Positions 32,501-45,100 of a DNA stretch of 64,000 nt are shown here, piece after piece. Origin of the DNA: Siphonodentalium dalli (taxonomy: Eukaryota > Mollusca > Scaphopoda > Gadilida > Siphonodentaliidae); contig CP136064.1 of NCBI GenBank assembly GCA_032622095.1, forward strand, positions 181,756,011-181,820,010. The letters run 5' to 3'. The position numbers and the translations under genes were made by a program. The notes under the pieces were generated by a model. It searched no databases. It was given only the letters and a program-made list of their open reading frames with translations, and had not been told where the DNA came from. Every line of letters begins with the position of its first letter. The first letter of the stretch is position 1.

Positions 32501-35500
32501 ATACTTATGATAGGTTCAATTACGAAGACTGTCCAGTCTTAAAAGGATATGGTCAGGTGGAGATAGATCAAAAACCAATATTACATACACATATATATGT
32601 ATCACATTACTATGAAAATTTGTGTGCTTTATAGGACAATATTTTAATCCTAACAACATGAAAGTATAAAAATACCAGTCTAGAAGTATCAGCATAATTT
32701 ATGAGTCGTCATACCGGTATATGGTATACATATGCTAATTTGTGCAGTATAGCATGATTTAAATGGTATGAATGGCTGTATAGTAGCTATATCTAGCTAT
32801 AATATATGGTATGATATGGCTGCCAAGTGAAGATCAAAGTAAGCTAATAACACCATTTCCATAAGTCTAAGCTTATAGACGACTCACACGTATAACCAAA
32901 TAGCTATCCATCCCCCGGAAAGTCAGTGGGTTCTGTGAGGTTTCAGCAGCTTTATGAGTGTGGTATGGCGAGCGCCAGCTTATCGCTGCGTATCAAGCAT
33001 ATTGCTACCCTAGTGATCACTTACTTCATCACAGAAACTACTGGCCCCCCTTGGGACAACATAGAAATTTGTTAAATAACTAGTAAAAATTGGAAAAAAT
33101 TAAAACACCCCTGCAATACAGCATTTTATTTCCACACAGCAGTCATACCTCAACCTAAAACAATATGCAAGGCTAAGAACAATTTCAGTACCGGTACCGG
33201 GTAATATATAAAACTTCGTCCGGGCCGTTTCCCCTCTGCTTTTTGGCGAATTGCATGATTTGACCTTCATTTGACCATTTTGAAGGTCAAGGTCAGGTCG
33301 GGGTCACAATTTGACCCGTCCAAAACACTCCCCGGACAAAAGTACTTGACAAAAGTACCCGTCGAAATCCGTCTGGTTTTACCCGATTTGACCTTGAATT
33401 GACCATTTTGAAGGTCAAGGTCAGGTTGGGGGGGGGGTCACGATTTGACCCGTCCAAAACACTCCTCGGACAAAAGTAACCTTAGGTATCAAATTTCGTT
33501 GAAAATCCCGTCAAAATTCGCGATTTGACCTTGACAGTGGCTTTACTTTGACCTTTTTTGAAGGTCAAGGTCAGGTCGGGATCACGATTTGACCCGTCCA
33601 AAACACTCCCCGGACAAAAGTATCCCTAGGTATAAAATTTCGTCAAAAATCCGTCCGTTTTACACGATTTGACCTTGAAGTGACCTTTTTGAAGGTCAAT
33701 GTCAGGTCAACGATTTGACCCGTCCAAAACACTCCCCGGACAAAAGTATCCCTAGGTATCAAATCTCGTCAAAATCCGTCCCGTTTTACCCGATTTGACC
33801 TTGAATTGATCTTTTTGAAGGTCAAGGTCAGGTCGGGGTCACGATTTTGACCCATCCAAAACACTCCCTAGACAAAATTACCCCTAGGTATCAAATTTCG
33901 TCAAAATCCGTCTGGCAGTTTTCCCGGCCATAGCAAAGACACAGACAGACAGAAGTCCCAAAATATATATTAGAGATCACAGTCTCCCTCATCTACTATT
34001 ATTTGAAATAGATGCAGGCTAATCAGTGTCTTAAAGGTGGGATAATCATCAAAGAACTTGTGCCCCTTATCTAGATTGTTCCATGCTTTCATTGCATTGT
34101 ACATGTTTTCTTGATTTGGGGGTTAGCCTCTGGCACAAAGTAATTTCCACTACTAAATCTTGTATCATGTGTATGCATCTGATTTACTGAATTGAAGTCT
34201 TGTAGCAAGTAAGATGGATTGGCACTTGTCCTAGCTTTATGCAGAAGTAGCAGAATTCTATTTTCAACTGTATATTTTACCGGTAACCATTTTACTTCTC
34301 TAAACTCTTTAACCGTAATTCTGTGACGAGCTTTCAAATCCAAAATAAATCTAATAATTTTGTTTTGTGCTACTTGTAGTTTGTTTTTATAGGTGGCACC
34401 AAATCCAAAATACCATGATAAGTTGGCATAATCCATATGACACTGAATGAGAGCCGTTACAAGTAATTTCTTAGTTTGTCAATAAGAAATTCTCTTGTTC
34501 GATACAAGAATTTCAATCTGCTGTTCACTTTGTTAAGGACTGACACTGCTATGATTTCACCAGATAGAGTGTTGTCCAGTGTGATTCCCAAATATTTGAC
34601 TTTCTCAACCTGTATGATAGTGTGGTCATTTAATATTACCGAGAAGTTGACCACTGCATGCTTTCAGACGCTTCCGGGTTCCAAATAATTTGGATTCAGT
34701 TTTACCCAGGTGAATAGAGAGCTTTGATCTGATAAACCAGTTGTTAAGGAGGTTAAGCTCTTTAGTGAGTACCTTCTCAATAATCTTAGGGTCCCGATGA
34801 GAATAGATGAGACATCAGCATATAGCAAGAGACGACATGTAACGGCTGTGCTTGCATCATTCATGTAGATTAAAAACATTAGCGGCCCTAGAATTTAGCC
34901 CTGAGGCACTCCACATGTAATCTCATTTTTGCCAGAGTAGGTTCCATTTATATCAACAACCTGGGTTCTATCATAAAGATAGCCTTCGAACCAATTTACT
35001 GTGTTATTACCAAATCCACAGGCTTTCAATTTCTCCAACATAATTTTGTGGTCCACTGTGTCAAAAGCTTTCTGTAGATCAACCAAAACCATTTCTGTAT
35101 AGAGAACTTTGCTCATATCCTTTCTGATATTATCAACCATAACTCAAGTAACAAGGATCACAAGGACACTTAAATCACACACAAAAAATTGTCACAATCC
35201 ATCAATAAACAGCTATGTTGTTGTTGCTTGCACACAATCAATTAACTACATGTATATTAAAGGTACTCAATCTGATCAGAGGGTCCCCATATAATCGAGA
35301 TACAACAACAACAATATTTCTTCAAATTATGCTTTATTTATCAGAATCGATTAATTGCAACAAAATAATGCTTTTCCACTGTCAACTCTATGGTGTCAAA
35401 TTTCCCAAAACGTTATATTTATCAACATTTTGTTCAACAAAATATGGCCGTATTATCACTTGAGTATTCTCGAAATTTGGCTGTATTACCACTTGTTTTT

Positions 35501-38500
35501 AGAGTTATCCATCTTCATATGCAATTTTGTCCGATTTTTGTCTAGTGCACAGACAGCAAGACATACAGGTAAATGATGGAAGGTGAGTATGAATGTCAAC
35601 TGTATGTGTATACCCATAGATATAACGAGAGGCCGATCACGATCGGCAGATGTTTAACCCATACCTTGGCGATAGTGATCAGCTATTTTCAGTTCTGACA
35701 CGAAAATCCATAAGCCATAACTCTGTTTAAAATATAAAAAAATGGATCAAACCCAAATTCGAAACCTATCTGTATTTTGGGCTGAGAAATTCACATACAA
35801 AATTTACTTACATGTCAATGAAAGTGTCAATGACACTGTAGCTCAACTTGGAAAGGGAATAATTTAATGTATTAGTCAATGGAGCGATTAGGAATGTGGA
35901 AAGTTGAATGTCTAATACTAGTTTATAGACATGAAGAGAAAAGTAAAATCCAAGATGGCTGCTGACGGCCATGTCTTCGGCCGAATGACCCCAAAATAAT
36001 TGTATCCCATCCACATGTCATCGTTAACATCCATGACAAATTTTATGACGATCAGACTAAAGGTACGACCTGTAGCCCATGCTAAAGAATTTAGTCATAC
36101 AAAGAGTAAAATCCAAGATGGCTGCTGGCGGCCATGTTTTTTGGACAAATGACCCCAAAATGACTCGTACCCATCCACATGTCATTGTTAACATCCAGGA
36201 CAAATTTTATGATGATCAGACTAAAAGTACGACCTGTAGCCCGTGCTAAATGATTTAGTCATACAAAGAGTAAAATCCAAGATGGCTGCTGGCGGCCATG
36301 TTTTTTGGCTGAATGACCTCAAAATGACTCGTTCCAATCTACATGTCATTGCTAACATCCATGACAAATTTTATGATGATCAGACTAAAGGTACGACCTG
36401 TAGCCCGTGCTAAAGGATTTAGTCATACAAAGAGCAAAATCCAAGATGGCTGCTGCGGTCATGTTTTTTGGCCGAATGACCCCAAAATTAATCGTTCCCA
36501 TCTACATGTCAATATTAACATCCATGATAAATTTTATGATGATCAGACGAACAGTACGACCTGGAGCCTGTGCTAATGGATTGAATTTTGAAATCAAAGA
36601 TGGCCACTTGCGGCCATGTTTTTCATCCAAATGACCCCAAAATGACTCGTTCCCATCTACATTCCAATTTCAACAGCCACGAAAAATTTCATGATGATCA
36701 GACTCAAGGTACGACCTGTAGTCCGTGCTAAAGGATTTAGTCATACAAAGAGTAAAATCCAAGATGGCTTCTGGTGGCCATGTTTTTTGGCCGAATGACC
36801 CCAAAATGACCCGTTCCCACTACATGTCATTATTAACATTCATGACAAATTTTATGATGATCAGACTAAAAGTACGACATGTAGCCCGTGCTAAATGATT
36901 TAGTCATACAAAGAGTAAAATCCAAGATGGCTGCTGGCGGCCATGTTTTTTGGCCGAATGACCTCAAAATGACTTGTTCCCATCTACATGTCATTGTTAA
37001 CATCCATGGCAAATTTTATGATGATCAGACTAAAGGTACGACCTGTAGCCTGTGCTAAAGGATCTAGTCATACAAAGAGTAAAATCCAAAATGGCTGCTG
37101 GCGGCCATGTTTTTTGGCCGAATGACCTCAAAATGACTCGTTCCCATCTACATGTCATTGTTATCATCCATGACAAATTTCATGATGATCAGACTAAAGG
37201 TACGACCTGTAGCCTGTGCTAATGGATTGAATTTTGAAATCAAAGATGGCCACTGACGGCCATGTTTTTCATCCGAATCACCCCAAAATGATTCGTTCCC
37301 ATCTACATTACAATTTCAACAGCCATAACAAAATTTATGATGATCAGACTAAAAGTACGACCTGTAGCCCGTGCTAAATGATTTAGTCATACAAAGAGTA
37401 AAATCCAAGATGGCTTCTGGTGGGCCATGTTTTTTGGCCGAATGACCCCAAAATGACTCGTTCTCATCTACATGTCATTATTAACATTCATGACAAATTT
37501 TATGATGATCAGACTAAAAGTACGACCTGTAGCCCGTGCTAAATGATTTAGTCATACAAAGAGTAAAATCCAAGATGGCTGAACGCGGCCATGTTTTTGG
37601 CCGAATAACCCCAAAATTACTCGTTCCCATCTACATGTCATTGTTAACATCCATGACAAATTTAATGATGATCAGACGAACAGTACGACCTGTGGCCTGT
37701 GCTAATGGATTAAATTTTGAAATCAAAGATGGCTGCTGGTGGCCATGTTTTTTGTCCGAATGAACCCAAAACGACTCGTTCCCATCTACATTCTAATTTC
37801 AACAGCCACGAAAAATTTTATGATGATCAGACTAAAGGTACGACCTGTAGCCCGTGCTAAAGGATTTAGTCATACAAAGAGTAAAATCCAAGATGGCTGC
37901 TGGCGGCCATGTTTTTTGCCCGAATGACCCAAAAAAGACTCGTTCCCATCTACATGTCATTGTTAACATCCATGACAAATTTTATGATGATCTGACCAAA
38001 GGTACGACCTGTAGCCCGTGTCAAAGGATTTAGTCATGCAAAGAGTAAAATCTAAGATGGCTGCCGGCGGCCATGTTTTTTGGCCAAATTACCCCAAAAT
38101 TACTCGTTCCCATCTACATGTCAATATTAACATCCATGACAAATTTCATGACAATAAAACGAACGGTACAGCCTGTAGCCCGTGTTAATGGATTGAATTT
38201 TGAAATCCAAGATGGCCACTGGCGGCCATGTTTTTTTTTTCCGAATGACCCCAAAATGACTCGTTCCCATCTACATGTCAATGTCAACATCCATGACAAA
38301 TTTCATAATAATCGGACCAAAGGTATGAACTGTAGCCCGTGCTAAAGGAAATTGTTGACGCATCACGCACACACACACGCATACACGCACACACGGACGA
38401 CGGATACCAAGCCATGGCAATAGCTCAAACTTTACAAAGTAAAGTTGAGCTAATAAAATGAGATATATCAGATGAAAGGTATTTCTGCTAAGTATAAGGA

Positions 38501-41500
38501 ATGTTGAGAATTAAGGGTTCATTTTAACCACAAAAATCCATACAAGTGAAAGGGATATAATAGGAGAATGATTACATGAAAAATATACAAAAGCATAAAA
38601 TTGATGACAAGGGTTAACAATTTTAACTCAATAAAATTAGGTACAGGTATGTCACTGGAACACTGCATTGATATCCTAAACCAGAGAGCTGTATGGAAAT
38701 ACAATAAACAACAGATGGTTCTCTGTCCAATTACAGCTTCCACAGTGCCCTGACAATATGATGGCTAAAAATAACTCTAATTTCCAATAATACAAGTTAA
38801 TCTATTCTCTCTCTCAGTGCTAACTGATATCACAGGGGTTATATATCTGCTATGGTTCTACATGATAAGCATAAAAATATCGAATCTGTTCAATCCTTAG
38901 TTAAAAAGGGCCATAACTCTGGTATAAAAAACAGGTTCTAACCCATATTCAAACTTGATCTGTATTTTGAGTTGAGAAACTCACATACCAAATTTGGTTC
39001 CTATCAGACGATAACTGGTTGAGCTATCGAAGCATGGATGAATTCTATATCAAAGGGCCATAACTCCATTAAAAATAATCTGATCAAACCCATATTCGAA
39101 CTCGAATTGTATTTTAGATAGAGAAACTCACATACCAAATTTGGTTCTCATGAGATAATATTTTTTTTAGTTATCGTAGCATCCATGAATTCTAAGTCGA
39201 AAAAGGGCCATAACTCCGTAAAAAAAACTCGGATCAAACCCATATTCGAACTCGATCTGTATTTTGGGCTCTGAAACTCGCATACCAAATTTGGTTCCGA
39301 TCAGATAAAAATTGTTTGAGTTATGACAGCATGCGTGAATTCGAAGTTGAAAAAGGGCCATAACTCCGTAAAAAAAAACCCATATTCGAACTCGATCTGT
39401 ATTACGGTCTGAGAAACTCATATACAAAATTTAGTTCCGATCGGATAGAAAATATTTGAGTTATCGCACCATGCGTAAAGTGTCCACGGACAGACAGACA
39501 GACAGACAGACGGACGGACGCACGACGAGTGGTCAATCCGGACGTCGACATTATGTTTACCATACTATGGTATGGGTAAACATAAAAAGGAAATAGATGC
39601 TATGAGAACAAACTAAAAGGTCAGAACAGAGATTCTAAATAACTATAACAATTAGTTTATACTCACAATTTCCAGGTTGGAAACTTCACCAACATATATT
39701 GATTTCATATACTTGTTCACATGATCATGGTCATTATGGAATCCATACCAAGCATCCTGAAATTTGAGATAAATACTACTTCAATGACCCAATTTTCTAG
39801 GCAGCAAGGACTTTGGCTCTTGAGAACGTGGCTTTGGGCGGTATCTGGAGAAGTCGGCCCAAAACAAAGTCGGTCTCAGAGAAGTCGGCCCGGGTAAATT
39901 ATAAAGATTTCTCAAGAGAAGTCGTCCCCATTATTTTGTAATTCTTGTTAATGACTGGCACAAACAGGTGTTTATATAAGAAATGAACGGCGGTTTCAAT
40001 GTGGTCATGGGATTTGACCGCAAGAAAAATTCAGCAAACTGCATGAACCCCGAAGGGGTTCATGTGGAGTTTGCTGATTTTTTATCGCGGTCAATACCCA
40101 TGACCACGTTGACTCCACCGTTTATTATTTATATTAATATTATACTTACGCTCTTTAAAACACTTCTCCAAATATGTCCGTTATTTCGTCAAAAACACTT
40201 TTTCAAATATCTCCGTTATTCTGTTTATAAAAATAATTTCCTATTTCGCCCCTTTTCGCTATTTCGCTGTATTTTCCTATTTCGATTTTTCTTGCTATTT
40301 CGCTGTATTTTCATATTACGCTTTTTCGTTGTATTTCATATTTCGATAATTCGCTATATTTGACATATTATGGGATATGGGATTATATGATAACCAACAT
40401 TCTGATAGTCAATCGAACATCTCGTGCCACCCATGCTCGCGATTAGATGCCACTAGCCATCCAATCGTGAAACTCGATTACCGGGACCAATGTGTTCATA
40501 AACCTATGAACGACATTGAAAGTGACGTCACGTAACGTTCATAGGTTTATGAACGCATTGAATAAGGGGGCGTGTATACCGTAACCCTATGGGGAAATCG
40601 GAAGAGATATCAGGTGTATGTAAATATATAGTTTATGGTTGCGGCGTTTACATTATGCAATTGTGACCAACATTTTGCCACATTATTGTGTCAAAAGGGA
40701 TTATATCACCTCGTAGCATTCCATTTTCTGTGACCACGTTTTCGCCACATGGTGTCAAAGGGGATTATATCACCTTGTACCATTCCACTTGCTTATCGCA
40801 CACTGTCATGGCTTTTCGCATATATGTCGATATGGTTCATTAAAGGTGAATTTAAGACACAGGAAATATACTATGTCTATTACATCGATGTTTGCCTATT
40901 AGAAAAATAAGCTGATATATGTTTCTGTTTATAGTCGGACAAAAGCTGTAATATCTAGCCTTCTGTGTTCGTGGTTTGCGTTCTTTGAATGCGTTTTAAC
41001 TTTCCTTCCTTGACAAGCTGATGTTGAATTTGAACTAGTGATGATTCTCTATGTAGTAAAATTATCAGTTTGTACACACAGTTGTAAATAGGAACATTTC
41101 AATGTATTTATAATTGGTGTTGGACCCTTTGGTCGAACCTGACGTTTGTGTCGCTTTCGCTTTGCATGTGGCTGTTGGGCGTCTTCTGTTGACGATGAGA
41201 CAAATGATGGATATACATAGATAAAATGCTAAATTTGAATAGCTGGGCCGACTTCATACTTTGTTTTGGGCCGTCTTCGTAGCGGGGCCGACTTCTCCTG
41301 TATTCACTTGGGCCAGGCTTGATATGTTGGTTTTATCGGTGCACGACTATTCGTCTTAATCCAACTGGTCCACGTGACATACTGTCCACGCGACATATTG
41401 CCGTAGGGACATAATGTCTCGGCGACTTTTTGTCTACGCGACACTTGGGTAATCCGACACTATGTCTATAGCATGATTGTCTTTGTTGCAACTAGTCTCA

Positions 41501-42155
41501 ATTAGCGCAGTAACTGTGAATTGCCATTAGCGAGGACAGTTTGGGGTAGACTGCATATTATTGTTTTATGGAATTATAACGCCAGCATATTGTTGGTGCA
41601 AAATTTTTTTCAAGTCCCCAAGCGTTCGTCATCTATTTTGATCCGTGGGTGGCGTAATTAAATCCCTAGTTTAACTGTAAAAATGTATAAGTATCTAGTT
41701 CCAAATTGGCGAATTGGTCGCGCTCTAATAACTTGCAACAGATTGTCAAGAAATCCATATGTTCGTTTACCTACATTCCATACTCTGGTTTTCCATATTT
41801 TAATACAGTCGGTAGTAGTCGGCAAACCTCGTCAGTCTCCGCACTGTATACAGGTCAAGGGTCGAATAATTCAGAATGCTTGCGTAGGTTCTTCGTAATG
41901 TTCCTAAATAATCGCAGCAACTTTTGCAAATCACATTTGCCAAGCGTGTATTATCAATATATATAGTTATAAAGTTTGTCTTCATTTTGTCTAAATAATA
42001 AGACATTCTGTCTTACGACTTAGCGACACGAAGACCAGGTGTGCCCCCGGCACTGTCATTTTGTCATAGCTGCGAAGTGTCAATAAGATGAGTTGTCATA
42101 AGACGAGGTGTCATACACCCGGTTTTATAAATGGAGGTGGTGAATGGCGGACAAA

Positions 42156-42199
<44 letters not shown>

Positions 42200-45100
42200 C
42201 AGTGCACACGATTCAGGATTTGCCAGTCCAAATGAGGCAATAATTAATATTTGCAGAGTTATCATTGAAAATCTATCTAGTTTATCCCTTGTATCATATT
42301 ATATTAAATTTAAATTAAAAGTGATGTCTTTGACAAAGTTTGTTGACAGGCTCATTTTTACTTTAGATTTTTACTCATTTTTTTAATGACACGCCTATCT
42401 ATCTATCTACTTGATACTCCATCGCCCTCGATGTGCTGAGGATTATGTGGAGGTCCAGGTGCTACCATGGCCGAGTAACTTTATAACCCTGTGGTGACTC
42501 CAGTAGCGTTCTTTAACGTGCACACACCGAGGCGTGTACACGGGTCAGCCATTAATGTCCGCGACCGATCGGACAGCGTACTGCACCCACGACAACATAC
42601 CTGGACAAGTGTTGTAATGGGGGGAAGTCGGCATTTTTGCATTCGGATCTTTATTCAGTGATCTCGAATGAGACTTTTCAGCCTGACAAACTTGGTATCT
42701 GACCGACAGGGTTGGTGATTTTTTTGATTTTTTTTAAATATGAAAATAATCAATTGTGCAATGTCTTTGATAAATGAAGGTTCTAACAGCTGTTGCTTAT
42801 TATATCCAAGGCTGGATTAATCAAAATTCTATTATTATTTATTATTTTTTGTATAACTACATGTATGAAGCACAAATATCATGGCAGTACAGATATAGCA
42901 ACCATATACTTTAATTGTGCATACACTAGGTCCATGAGAGTTCCAATGTTGTGATATCTCGATAGGTAGACCTGTGCTTAAAGATTTACTACTAAATTTA
43001 GTAAATTTTAGCTGAGAACTGAATATATTTTCAATAACCTTTGCTCCTCTGTGACTTGAGGGCATACATGTAATCACACCATATACATGTATCAAGTATG
43101 GACATTAGACAACTAGAGTACCAGGTAGTTTAAATGGCAGAGTATATGGTAGAATAACTCGGTTGGCATTTACATGTATGGCAATCAGAAAAGGAAAGGA
43201 AATTTAATAGTGTAATGATGAGTGCTGAATCTGAGTGTAGTTACAAATAAGCGGAACAGGCCGTTGCTGGAGCAGTAATCATGGTACCGTACCATGCAGT
43301 ATGCCTGTTTCTATAGGGTTGACAATTACTGCACATTTTCATATCTATTGTCCAATTTTGTATATTGTTTAAAGTGAAGTGGAACACTCCGGTAGGGTGA
43401 TCAAATAGAAATGGAGAATACCTTGCTCAAAGTTGTTATTTTTACAACCATATTATATCCAAATTTACAACACAGACCGTCATTCTTATATATTAATTAA
43501 ATGCAGGGACTCTTGATGTCGAAATCATTTTCGTTAGTTTATCCCCAACAGTTGCGCCCAGAATTGAGAAGTAAATATTTACAATTGAGCGTACTTTGGA
43601 CGATGTTTTCTATGGAGTGGTTTGGTCTATTTGCTTGAGATTTTTGGCGATGTTAGCAGAATGCTACATTCCTCCAGTTGGCATAGCGCCTGAATACTAA
43701 CTGATCAGTTTCACCCACACAGTCCATAATATGTCTTTAATCATAATCATGTTATAGTTAACAAAAAACCTTGTTAGATATTGCAAGTTCTTGACATTAT
43801 GCAATCATTTAAAAAAAATTGATTTAAATCAATGATTTTTTTGAAAAAAAATCATTGATTTAAATCAATGATTTAAATCGCTTGATTTAAATCAGCCAAC
43901 CCTGCTGACCGAGTTCTGATTTTTGTCAGAATACCCTGACCAGGTTGCGATCCCCGGTCCGATAGCACGAGAGACCAGTACGCTACCTCTCGGCCACCGA
44001 CTTCCCCGATTAGCCTCAGTCAGTCAGTGCTAATGCCATAATCATGATAATGGCTTTCGTTAAGTTTCGTAACATCACCATAAATTGCATAATAAACTCG
44101 TGTTATGATGACATTCACCACATTACTTCACATATATGCTGTGCAGTTCGGTCTATTTATCATACGCCTTAATTTAGGCTTAAACGAACAATTAAGTTGC
44201 CTTAGAAATTATACAAAACAGAAAGTCCAGTGAATGGATACGTGTTCAGAATCTTACCGTCCTCTGATCCAACGTTGGCTCCCAGGACCGTTGGATCCCA
44301 GGACAGTCGTAATGTTTCACTTGTTTAGCGGTTAATGTGAATGTAAAATACTTGTTTATTGGATTAATGTGTTTAAATTGTATTAATAGAATAACAGTTT
44401 TTTTAACACAAGAACTCGCTATTTATCAGTAACTTATGGGAAGTTCGTTGACAAAAAAAAACGTCTGAATGTCTGCATCGTCACCAGATCCTAACTCTAT
44501 AGATGACATGGCCACAAAACAATTCTTAAACACGTAGTTGCACTCAGAATAAATGAAATTAAGCCATAAAATGTTGATAAAAAATTCTCGCACTCACGCC
44601 ACTCACTGACTCAGCTGTCGAATGTTTACAAATGGATGCTACTTCTCAACTTTGACCTTTTACCGGCTTTTACCGGTGGGTTGGATAAAAAGCCATCTTG
44701 AAATTCGCGAACCAGTAAAAAGGCTTATAGAAAAACGTTGTGTACAATATTGTCAATATACTACAATGGTACCCGTTGATTTACGGTTTTACAGTAACTG
44801 TCCGCGATCCGTTTCGTCCTCTCAATAACTTAGAATAAGTAATTCCGACTTTTTGGTTACATTTATAGCTATAGTTATCGACTCAGTGCTTAAACAATGG
44901 AATAAAAGTCATATTTGTGTTAATATGAAATCGGCAAATGCTGCAAATAATATAACTTTTCAATAATATAGCATTGGTCATCTCATGTCAGCTCATAGTT
45001 CAGTAATATTTGTGTTATAACACAATTATACAAGCGCCCTGGGATCCAACGTTCTGGGAGCCAACGTTGGATAGCAGGCCGGTAAGATTCTAGATACTGT

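Noticed and set aside
35820-38455. CRISPR-like regular repeats
   Set aside because: Units of 163 bp repeat in full without unique spacers, and the genome is eukaryotic; this is a satellite array.
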